A DNA stretch of 64,000 bases from Dioscorea cayenensis subsp. rotundata (Eukaryota > Streptophyta > Magnoliopsida > Dioscoreales > Dioscoreaceae). The DNA is taken from contig NC_052479.1 in the NCBI RefSeq assembly GCF_009730915.1, positions 30,505,610 to 30,569,609 on the forward strand. Direction: 5' to 3'. The notes under the pieces were generated by a model that did no database searches, was not told the origin of the DNA, and saw only the letters and a list, made by a program, of their open reading frames with translations. A program made the position numbers and the translations under genes. This document shows positions 1-10,051 of the stretch, piece after piece; positions within the stretch are counted from its first letter, which is position 1, and each line of letters starts with the position of its first letter.

Positions 1-1
1 C

Positions 2-481
2 ATGATAAGCCGCCAACTGCTAGAGAATGAAGATATGCAGCACTTGCCCCATGTCCCCAGCATAGATAGTGCTGCTAACTTGTCAGAAGATGGATTTAGT
101 TTTCCCTCATTCATGCCATCACCATGCTCTAACTATAACTTTGATGAGGATCGCAACCACACATCAGGCAATGCTGTCATTGGATGGCGAATATTTTTTC
201 AAAAGCAAGTTGCTGAGGAGAGAGCTCAGCTTGAGCTTGTTGAGCTCGATGAATGAGAATCTGTTGTGAAAGAGAGGAAGTTGGCGGGAGAAAGGAGGGC
301 GCCAGAGGATTTAATCTCTGGGAGGCACGTGCAGAGGAGCAAGGATGATGATTCAGATAATTTGAAGGCTGACGTGGAGGCATCTTTGCCAGCTGTTCGT
401 CAAAGCAAAAGAAAGAAGATGCAAAGCACAAGACTCGCCGGTTATATTACAGTGTTACACCTCAACAGGAGACGATGCTAG
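2..481 (+). pseudogene. Unrecognised reading frame interrupted by one stop, cut by the window edge
   Basis: One frame stays open for 84 codons, meets a TGA at 254-256, and continues in the same frame for about 70 more codons to a TAG at 479-481. The composition looks like coding sequence: Ser/Pro/Asn/Asp-rich at first, then charged and helical (Glu/Arg/Lys-rich), then a basic RQSKRKK stretch. The last codons run into the LTR-like module that starts near 451. I do not recognise the family. It may be the 3' part of a decayed gene whose start lies outside the window, or part of a mobile element. The in-frame stop and the abrupt end argue against an intact gene. Confidence 0.25.
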
Positions 482-962
482 TGAGAGTTAGTTATGCTGA
501 CGAGGCAGGAGGAAAAGAGTTGATTGGCCAAGCGAGTCGTCAGTTGGAGAGGACTATAAAAGGAGAAGAGAATGAAGGAATGAAGCAGTGAAGTTGAAGA
601 GAGATCTGGGCCTGGGTCTGAATCTCTGGTGATCTTCTCCGGCGATCAGCACAGGAGGGAAGAGATTCCCAACTATTGTTCTTGTTTTCCAATTCATTTC
701 TGCAGATCTTTGTTCGGTGAGTTTGGTAGTTTGAATTACTGAATTCTGAGACATTGTTTGAGTTCTGTTACTTGATATTGAGTTTTTCAGCTGATTTGTT
801 GATTAGAAACTCATTTCTGTTGATTGGAAGTTAGATTTCTCGATATATTGGAGCTTAGTTGCTTGAGAATTGAGAATTATTGTGTGAATTTTTCTCTGAT
901 CTGGTTATTCAGTTGATTTGATTAGTAGAATTCATAACAGAATCTCAACTTACAACAAGTGT
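451..962 (+). mobile_element. LTR-like module, possibly a solo LTR
   Basis: A block of about 500 bp has LTR-like architecture. It contains a TATA box (CTATAAAAG, 554-562) about 100 bp from its left end, a purine-rich then T-rich transcribed-looking part, and a right end in ACAACA at 957. The 7-mer AGTGTTA is repeated at 451-457 and 958-964, so AGTGT could be a 5-bp target duplication. With that duplication the left terminus would be TACACC rather than the canonical TG; a TG at 453 would give canonical TG...CA ends but no clean duplication. No primer-binding site is evident downstream, which favours a solo LTR over a full element. Confidence 0.35.
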
Positions 963-1783
963 TAGAATTCGTGGTAGCAGTTGCCAATCTCAGATGACCT
1001 TTGTGACAACTCGAGGATGGTTAGTGATCACAAAATTCGTACACGTTTAGTGTCACAACAAGGGATCCACTTGTACAATTTATCTATACAGCAAGCCGTC
1101 CTTCCGTGTTCACTGCTAATGTTTAGTAAGTTTGATGATTACTGATCATTCTATCACCGCAAACTATGCACATGAGCTGGAACAAACTCGATCTCTCTGG
1201 TAAAACACAATTGCTTGGCCATTGATCATCGTAGTTTTAATGCTGCCACAAGTCCATGAACTGCTTTGTTAGTTAGTCAACCAGATGAAGACTTGATGAT
1301 GCTTGCTTGTTTTTGCCCTCTTTGTCTTATGAATAGAGAACACTTTTGGGCATGCTTGTATGTAATCTGTTGTGTTTGTTTTAATTTTAAAAACTGTTAA
1401 AATGGCTTTACTTGATTTAGGCAGTTCTGCTATGTGTTTATGTAAAATGTTCCGCTTGTGTTTGTTAATATGCAGCTAGTGTTTGCAGTTTCAAATTGTG
1501 TCCTTGTAAATTTTTTTTAATGTACTTGCTTAATGTAATTACTTTGGTTAGAAGTGTCCAATAAATAAATAAATTAATTAAATTTATTAAATAAATGAAA
1601 TGTCTTGTGATATTTATTTTAATAAAATGGACAAATCATATCAGGCCTTGTAGAGAAGAGGAGTTAATACTTTAATTCATTTGTGTTGTCACCTTGATGT
1701 GATGCCAATAAATCAAGAGGTAGTTGGCTTGTAATGTTTATTAGTTAAATGCATTTGTACCAAAAAGAAAATGTTTTTTTGTT
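958..1783. other. Non-coding stretch between LTR-like module and SMC4 relic
   Basis: No supportable gene is visible. The sequence is moderately AT-rich and has stop codons in all frames. It ends at an AAAT/TAAAT-rich patch (about 1560-1630) just before the SMC4 exon relic. Confidence 0.5.
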
Positions 1784-2144
1784 ATATCTCTAAAGCGGAA
1801 GGAAATGTATCAGGTATGTGAATTAGATGTTTGTTGTATTAGATTATGTACAATTGGGAGTTTGTATCTTGTTTTCTTACACCTAACAACAGTAAGTTTT
1901 TTCTGTAGCACTGCCCCTTGTGAAAGAGTTGCCTGCTTTGTATTTATCTTTCACTGTCTTGTTGATAAGCTAAATATCTCTAGGAATAACTGAAATCTGT
2001 ATTGCAGATGATTACTGTTGGAGGTGATGCAGAACTAGAACTTGTTGATTATTTGGATCCTTTTATCTGAGGGTGTGGTTTTTCAGTGTCAGACCTCCAA
2101 AGAAGAGCTGGAAGAATATTGCCAACCTATCTGGTGGAGAGAAG
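1784..2144 (+). pseudogene. SMC4: SMC4 (condensin ATPase) fragment: two exon relics
   Basis: Two exon relics match the C-terminal head region of SMC4, the condensin core ATPase that compacts mitotic chromosomes. The first (1784-1813) reads ISLKRKEMYQ and ends at a GT donor. The second (2008-2144) follows a TTGCAG acceptor, reads MITVGGDAELELVDYLDPF, and after two shifts ends in RPPKKSW...NLSGGEK before a GTAAAC donor. LSGGEK is the ABC signature motif. The second relic is 137 nt where the family exon would be 135 nt. A single A after the DPF codons and an extra T in the next T-run break the frame and create a TGA. Kept introns point to DNA-level duplication, not retroposition. No other SMC4 exons are seen; the 1-kb gap downstream may hide some. 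Confidence 0.8.
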
Positions 2145-2340
2145 GTAAACTATACTAGAATTTAGTGTATTTCCTCATTCTGTCATCACCAAACCCTGTT
2201 GCTATGTGCTGCACTTCTTGTGGATATAGATATGATGGCTGACATTGTATATCTCAAGATTAGTTGTATTCTATTGCTTACAATTTCTATGATGCATGTT
2301 TGCCCTAAGGACTTAGGATGATCCTGAAAAATTTTTTTAC

Positions 2341-2377
<37 letters not shown>
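2341..2377. repeat. (TTA)n microsatellite at the gap edge
   Basis: A run of about 11 TTA units ends exactly where the N run begins, so the repeat probably caused the assembly break. Confidence 0.85.
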
Positions 2378-3377
2378 NNNNNNNNNNNNNNNNNNNNNNN
2401 NNNNNNNNNNNNNNNNNNNNNNNNNNNNNNNNNNNNNNNNNNNNNNNNNNNNNNNNNNNNNNNNNNNNNNNNNNNNNNNNNNNNNNNNNNNNNNNNNNNN
2501 NNNNNNNNNNNNNNNNNNNNNNNNNNNNNNNNNNNNNNNNNNNNNNNNNNNNNNNNNNNNNNNNNNNNNNNNNNNNNNNNNNNNNNNNNNNNNNNNNNNN
2601 NNNNNNNNNNNNNNNNNNNNNNNNNNNNNNNNNNNNNNNNNNNNNNNNNNNNNNNNNNNNNNNNNNNNNNNNNNNNNNNNNNNNNNNNNNNNNNNNNNNN
2701 NNNNNNNNNNNNNNNNNNNNNNNNNNNNNNNNNNNNNNNNNNNNNNNNNNNNNNNNNNNNNNNNNNNNNNNNNNNNNNNNNNNNNNNNNNNNNNNNNNNN
2801 NNNNNNNNNNNNNNNNNNNNNNNNNNNNNNNNNNNNNNNNNNNNNNNNNNNNNNNNNNNNNNNNNNNNNNNNNNNNNNNNNNNNNNNNNNNNNNNNNNNN
2901 NNNNNNNNNNNNNNNNNNNNNNNNNNNNNNNNNNNNNNNNNNNNNNNNNNNNNNNNNNNNNNNNNNNNNNNNNNNNNNNNNNNNNNNNNNNNNNNNNNNN
3001 NNNNNNNNNNNNNNNNNNNNNNNNNNNNNNNNNNNNNNNNNNNNNNNNNNNNNNNNNNNNNNNNNNNNNNNNNNNNNNNNNNNNNNNNNNNNNNNNNNNN
3101 NNNNNNNNNNNNNNNNNNNNNNNNNNNNNNNNNNNNNNNNNNNNNNNNNNNNNNNNNNNNNNNNNNNNNNNNNNNNNNNNNNNNNNNNNNNNNNNNNNNN
3201 NNNNNNNNNNNNNNNNNNNNNNNNNNNNNNNNNNNNNNNNNNNNNNNNNNNNNNNNNNNNNNNNNNNNNNNNNNNNNNNNNNNNNNNNNNNNNNNNNNNN
3301 NNNNNNNNNNNNNNNNNNNNNNNNNNNNNNNNNNNNNNNNNNNNNNNNNNNNNNNNNNNNNNNNNNNNNNNNNNNNN
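2378..3377. other. Assembly gap, 1000 N
   Basis: Exactly 1000 undetermined bases. The round number suggests a placeholder or estimated gap. Any reading frame drawn through it is meaningless. Confidence 0.99.
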
Positions 3378-6300
3378 TGAGCCTTATTTTAATTTTTTTT
3401 TTTAAATTTTATCATGATATTATAACTTTAGCAACTAAAGGCCTACCATTACACTTAATTTTCAATATAATTAAATCATCTTTTTTTTTTCTTTTCTATT
3501 GGTAGATTTCTATGTTTTTTTATTTATTTTTTCTTTTATTGTATTATTTGGTGTTCTGGGTTAAATGCCCAATAAATTGACATGCCAGCACTTATCTCTT
3601 GTTTGGGTATTTTGCAAGGTAATTATCACTGAGTTGGCGCATCATGTTTATCTTTTGCAATAAAACTTTTATGAAAACATGATCAAATTAGTAGTTACAG
3701 TGGAAAATGATGATGCTAATGAGACAACTTTTTTTTCCTTTGCTCATTTGGCACCATTTTAATTGAAAATTAATTAAGCTATAAATGGAGAGAAAAAAAA
3801 ATCAAAGAAGTGACATTAAAACTTTATAAGGTGAAGATGACTGTGAGATGAATTATTGTGAAATTAAAATCAAGAATCTTTTGAGAAAATGAAAAAGAAA
3901 AATAATTGGGTGAGAGCTTCTTTGCATCTCTTCCCTTCCTGGTTGTTTCTATGCCATGGTCCAAAGGCATATGAGAAGAGATTGATGCCAATCTCTATGG
4001 TTGTGAGGTTTTATTTTATATTTATTTATTTATTGAGTGACGTGGTGGAACTACAGTTTCCTCCACCACACTTTCTTTTGTTTTTGCTAGTGGAATGCAT
4101 GTACTATGCTACTCAATAGTGCTTTCATATCATTATATGTGCAATATAATATGTTTTTTTTCCATAATTCTTTAGTTTTATAAAATTTAAAAAATTGATG
4201 GCAGTGATTAAATTATAAACTAACGGTTGTTATTTATAGAGGTGATATACAAAATTATTATTAGTTTTTGTACTTCGGCATTGTTAGGAGTTGTTAAGTA
4301 CTGTAAGTACTATTTGATAGTGATCGTTAGATTCAAATCTAATAGCTATTGTAGGTTATCTCTAAATAATGCCGCTTCATATATATATATATATATATAT
4401 AATTCATCATTAATCTCTTATTATCATTTTTTTTTTATTAAATGAATAAAAAAAAAGAGAGTAAAATGGAAGTTTAATTTTTTTTATTAAATTTTTTAAT
4501 CGGCATTTGGAAGCATATATATGCAAATTAGAATATTTTACAAGAGTAAATAAGTAATTTTTTTAAAAGTAATAATTGCATATTTTTCAAAGGTATATAA
4601 ATAAAAAACATATGTATATATATGGAGGGAAAACTTGATTTTTGAGGCATTTGATGACAATGGGAATCTTTGCAAAGTTTAGAAACATTTGGTTTAATTG
4701 AAAAAGAGCACCAAACAAACTGAAAAATGATTTATTGCCTCCAAACATTTGGTTCAATTCTCTTTTTTAAATTACTTTATTGAGTTATTTATTCTTGCTG
4801 CTCAAATGATAAAGATCCAAAAAAGCTGAAAAATTCTCTGAAAATTAGATACGAACTAGATCTATTGCCTCCAACTTTAGTTCTTGAGTGTTTCATTCAT
4901 GTGTGTGTATATAACTTTCGGCAACTAAAATAATTCTATTTTTATTGTACCAAAATAATGTCACGTCACATCAATACAAGGGAAAAAAAATAAAAAAAAA
5001 CATATCCAATTTAAATAAAAAAAATTATTTGTTTATATTAAAAAGATAAAAAAACATAAGACAATAGATTGAGTTTCAAAAATACGACAACAAATGCAAA
5101 TAAAGTTTTCTATCTTATTTACTGTCACAAAAGTCTCTAATTTATATTTTAATAGGACTTTAGTCCGTCTTGTCATATACTCATCATTTTTGTCTTTAGT
5201 ACATTTAGAAATATAGACATAATTATTTTATAATTTCATGAAATTATGATGGAGTTGGAATTAGAGATCTCGACAATAAATCATGCTTCACATTATCATA
5301 AAATAACTTATCCATATCTTTCATTAAAAACATTAGTTTGTGGTTAATGAAAGCATGAAATGAATATATAATTCAAATATTAAGGTTTTTTTTTTTTAAA
5401 TAAAGATGAGATTGAAATTAAGTGTGCATTGATTGAATGACGAAGCCATGTGAAATCCCAATTATTTTCACATGTAAAGAGCTTCAACTTAAATAAGAAA
5501 AACTAAGCAACCTTCAATCAAAGACCAATGTTTTCACACCATTATCAATTATTAAGTGGAGAATAATTGAATTAATTAGCTAATCAAAATCAACACCAAG
5601 TTTCCATAATTCACTATAAAATTAATGGAATCATTTCAAAACCTCAAAGGTTAAACTAATGTTCCTAATAGTTTGAACAATAGAATAATAAATTGACTTC
5701 ACTTGCTAATGGCTATTCAATGTTGTTTAAAGGTATCAACCTTTTAAATTTCTTTATTTATTTCAATTGCTTTTTAAAGTTGGAAATAAGGTAGGCAAGC
5801 TTATATTTTATTGGTTGGAGTTATTATTTTTTTTTAAAAAACTTTTAACTTTTGGTCAACTTGTTATTGGGATTAGGCTGTCAAGTCTTCCTCCTTGTAG
5901 AGTTGATCACTTTATGTTTGCTAAGGAATGATGTTTGTTGACTTTTGTGACTTTATTTATTTATTTATTTGTTAAATTGATAAATATGATTTTTCTAGTA
6001 TTTGAATTTTGAAGATAAACTAAATTTATTTGTGGTTGGGGAGGGTCACTTATCTAAAAAAAGAATTACGTATAACTGCATAATTGTATAAAAAAATTTA
6101 TTGACGATTGATGGTTTTTTAAAGGAAAATGCCGATGAAATTTTTAGTATTTGAATTTGACCATATAACTAATAAATTTGTATATGGGAAAGGTTGATAT
6201 TAAAAACATATTTATATAAGGGAGGTGAGTAACGAATATTAATTCGCTTAAATAAAGTCAATATAGAATTCTTCTATAATAAGTTATGTTAAAATTATAA

Positions 6301-7671
6301 ATAAATTTTATTGTGAAATGAAGAACAATGAGTCGTGTACTGTTTTGATTGCAAGTATATAAAATCGAGAAACGTTACCAACTTTCCTTCAACTATAGAT
6401 AATTAATTAGGTTAATAATGATTTGTTTATACTTTAAGAATATATTACTTTTTAATTAAAGATAATAAATTAAACTTCTTCTTCTTATTATTATTATTGT
6501 TATTATTATTATTATTAGTTTGTTCATATCCAACAACATAGATCTATATATTAATACACTTATTAAGTAGTATAGGGACATTATAATTCATAAGTTAAAA
6601 ACACACACATATATATATTCAAAGTACCAAAAAGGTTCTCACCATGTGATACACCACCCACTGATGTGCCCCAACCCTAACTCTAGAATTATTTTAATGG
6701 GAATTTTCAAACCAAACTCCATGTTCAATAATCCAATATAATAATACTTATTATTATATATATATATACATACATATACACACACACACAATTATGAATG
6801 GAAAAACATATAATTGAAAAAATTTAAGTAGGTAATATTAGAGATGCAATGACAATTAAAATAATGTAATATATTAAAAAATATCTCAGATAATTAATAT
6901 TAGAAAGCAACTTTAAAAGGGATGACCACATTGACGTAACGAATAACAACACATGTGCTTTCTAAGAGATAAAGAATAATAATAATAATTAATAAATCTA
7001 AAATAAATTATAGTGTACAAACGTTTCTTTTCTTTTCTTTGCCGATGTTATTTTTCAATGAAGTACTAGAAATATCACTTTAATATAAAAAATAATATAA
7101 ATGTGGATAATTTAAAGACTTCTCATTTTTCTTTCACTTCAAAGAACTTAAATTATCACTTAAGTTTTTAAACCTCACTTATTTTTTGAGAAAAAAATAT
7201 TTTAATTATTAACACACCCTCATAAAAATCATACATGTTTATACTCTTGCCAAACAATTTTATTTACTCTTAATATTTTATGAATTATTTTAATTCATTT
7301 TGAGCAAAAAAACAATTATTTACATGGGTAAGCCATCAATATTTTTTTATTTTTCTTCTCAAATCCAAAAAATTTCACCATGGGAACTTAACCCTAGTCA
7401 ACTTTAGAAGAAATTTCAAGGATTTGAGCAAGTGGGCTATTTTTTCTCACTTTGAGATGAAATTTTTCATTAATATAATAATAATTATTATTATTATTAT
7501 TATTTATTTATTTATGAAATTTTTGCTGACTTTATTAAGTTCATACATATCCCCATTTTTCCAACAACAGAAAATCTTGAAAGCCTTTTTATCTTTTAGA
7601 GAAGAAAATGATGTGTACACAAGATAATGGTCTAAAAGAGTGGGATGAATTTTGAGGACCAAGTGATAATT
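3378..7671. other. AT-rich intergenic DNA
   Basis: About 4.3 kb of very AT-rich sequence with poly-A/T tracts and short (TA)n, (ATT)n and (CA)n runs (for example 4380-4400, 6485-6518, 6756-6790, 7480-7515). Short open frames are low-complexity or lack any family resemblance. I see no gene. Confidence 0.6.
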
Positions 7672-8420
7672 AAATTTTAGTTTCTTCTCTTTTTTTTTCA
7701 TAATTTAATAATAATAAATTTTGTCGAACATACAAATAATGACAAATAAAATAGAATAGATGCTGTTCTAGTCAGTCATCCATTGGTCTTTTTAGTGTTT
7801 ATTTATATAAATCTTACATAAAATTAACTGTAATTTTGTTTACAAATTAAATATATTTTTAATTAAATTTTTCAAAAAAATATTTTTTAATAAAATTAAT
7901 AAAAAAATAATAAATAAAAATAAAATTTCTTGATCTCTATAGTCTTTGGACACCAACCAAATTTTGCATTATTATTATTACATTTGTCGTAGAACAGCTG
8001 ACATAAGCAATGCTTTTTTAGTCAAAACAATTAGGTTTTAATTTCTTATTTTTTATATAATTTAATAATAATAAATTTTATGGAACATACAAATAATGAC
8101 AAATAAAATAGAATAAATGTTGTTCTAATCAGTCAACAACGATAAATCCTTTTAAGTGTATATGTATATATACATAAATCTTAATACTTAATAGGATTAA
8201 TTTTAATCTTTGTTTATGAATTAAATATATTTTTAATTATTTTTTAAATATGTTTTTATATCAAATTAATTAGAAAACAATAAATAAAAATAAAATTTCC
8301 TAATTATAGTGTGTATACCCGTATACCCTAAATGAATAGTCTTTGTCCAAGTAATAATCAAATTTTACATTATTATTATTATATTTGTCGTAGGACATCT
8401 GATATAAGCAACGTAGTTGG
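7672..8420. repeat. Diverged tandem duplication, two copies of about 350-390 bp
   Basis: Copy 1 runs about 7672-8030 and copy 2 about 8033-8420. Shared landmarks in the same order are TAATTTAATAATAATAAATT, ACATACAAATAATGACAAAT, AAATAGAAT plus GTTCTA and CAGTCA, ATTAAATATATTTTTAATTA, a TAGTCTTTG tract, a CATTATTATTATTA run, and TTTGTCGTAG followed by ATAAGCAA. The copies differ by many substitutions and indels, so the duplication is old. No coding content is seen. Confidence 0.75.
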
Positions 8421-9118
8421 TCATGAAAGTAATTGTTATAGTTCCCCCCATTTTGCCAATGATATAACATTCATTGATCAATGTTGTTTTTGAAATATAT
8501 AAAATCCAAGATAGAAATGCATCATTCATTTGTTAATTAGATTAATTCCTTAATTTAAAGGTTAGAAAATTTACAAGAAAAAAAAATTGTTCAGTGATTT
8601 TCCTTAATTAAATTTTCAATATTGATTGAAAGTTATTATATAGCTATATTGAAATAAAGTAATTCTTTTTGGCATAAATTAGTTATACATAAAATTGTTT
8701 AAAAAGTTACTAGAGTAATACCATTAATTAATCTCCAATTATCTCCTTTGAAAATACACATGTGGTCAAACAAGAGATTAATTAATTTAAACAAAAAGGA
8801 TTAAATGATCTTGACTAGTCAAATTTAAGGTGCGGCTTAAATTGACCAATAAAAGCCGCCCATGGCCTTCCTAAATTGCCTAACAAAAACAGACTCCCTA
8901 TTGCCTGAAATTACACAAATGCCACTGACATTCTTTTCCTTTTATTATTATTATTATTTCTTATTTTATTTATTTTAAATTTAAGTAAAATGAAAATTTC
9001 TAATCATGAAATAAAAATTAAGATAAAGTGTGGAATGAAAATTAAATAAATGAATTAAAACCTTTCTTTTTCGTATAAACTGAAATTAAAAAAATAATTG
9101 GAAAATATTTGATAATAT

Positions 9119-9372
9119 GGCAAGCAAGCTCATAGTTCAATGATATGTCCTCACTTATTTAATGTTAAGATAAAAAAATTTCATTGCCCCGAATTCGAAT
9201 TCTCTCAGCACCAAAATAGTGGTAACAGATCCCCAATGGGAGCTCGGGTTTACAACCCGTGCCCTCATCCCTAGATGAAAGTATAGGTCTGGATGTTTAT
9301 TTTTCAGTCTTATGCATGGCTATAATTTCTGTGGCTTGTCCACTTAATTGAATATATATATATATATATAAT
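9119..9372 (+). mobile_element. Possible tRNA-derived SINE
   Basis: A segment begins with an A-box-like stretch (AGCTCATAGTTCAATGATAT, about 9128) and has a B-box-like GAATTCGAATTCTC about 60 bp later (near 9190). A non-tRNA body follows with an internal GGGTTTACAACCC hairpin (near 9247), and the segment ends in a (TA)n tail (9354-9370). This order matches plant SINE architecture. No target duplication was established and no second copy is in the window. Confidence 0.35.
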
Positions 9373-9569
9373 AAAATCAATTCACAAGATTTCGGTGATA
9401 CCCTGCAATATATTTTTTTTACTTTCTAAATTATATCATTAATAATAATAAAGGTTATTAGTGAAATTAAATAAAAAAATGAAGCGTATATAGGATCGGT
9501 CTGACCAAACCCGGTCCGGTTCAATTGCATTATTGGTTGTGATGCGGGGACCAAATTCAAGCCCACCTC

Positions 9570-9605
9570 AAAAATAAATAAATAAATAAATAAATAAATA
9601 AAAAT
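9570..9605. repeat. (AAAT)n microsatellite
   Basis: About eight AAAT/AAATA units lie within the upstream region of the H+-ATPase gene. Confidence 0.8.
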
Positions 9606-9619
9606 AATATGAGCGGGCC

Positions 9620-10051
9620 CCACGGACTCAAAAGTCAAATCACATGATATTTTGAGTTCCGCCCCAAAAGGCAGCCAACCAAATAGATCCACGTGTCGCG
9701 CTCTCCGGGTCCCACAATGGTTATTAGCAACGTTGTGCAATCTCAACCGTTGATCAGCCTGGAGATCAGAACTTGAACCCATCTCGGTGGTCACTTCGAG
9801 GTTGCGAGGAGACGTCAACGTCTGACTATTGGTAACCTGGTTTTACTACCTCGGGATCAGGATTTGGTGCGGATCACGAGGCAGTGTGGGCCCAGTTCAG
9901 TTGAGTATATAAATTGGGGGTTTGATAGCGTGGGAAGGGGAGCGTGGTATCATCGTCGTCGTCTTCGTTTCGATCTCTAGAGCTCGGAGTTGGAGCTAGG
10001 GTTTAGTCTCTTGGGGTTTCGAGGGGGAGTCTCTCGTGAACCGAAGGAGAG
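9620..10051 (+). promoter_or_regulatory. Promoter and 5' leader of the H+-ATPase gene
   Basis: A TATA box (TATATAAAT) lies at 9906-9914, about 140 bp before the start codon. Upstream are GGGCCCCAC (near 9607) and a GTGGGCCCA (near 9887) of the TCP/site-II type, and a CCACGTGTC G-box (about 9690). The leader has the CT-rich and CTAGGGTTT motifs common in highly expressed plant genes. The site-factor assignments are by motif only. Confidence 0.6.

Noticed and set aside
2318-3505. 395-codon open frame
   Set aside because: It runs through the 1000-N gap; nothing is encoded there that can be read.
9426-9818. 130-codon minus-strand open frame upstream of the H+-ATPase
   Set aside because: It crosses an AAAT repeat (translated as IYLF units) and promoter motifs, with no family resemblance.
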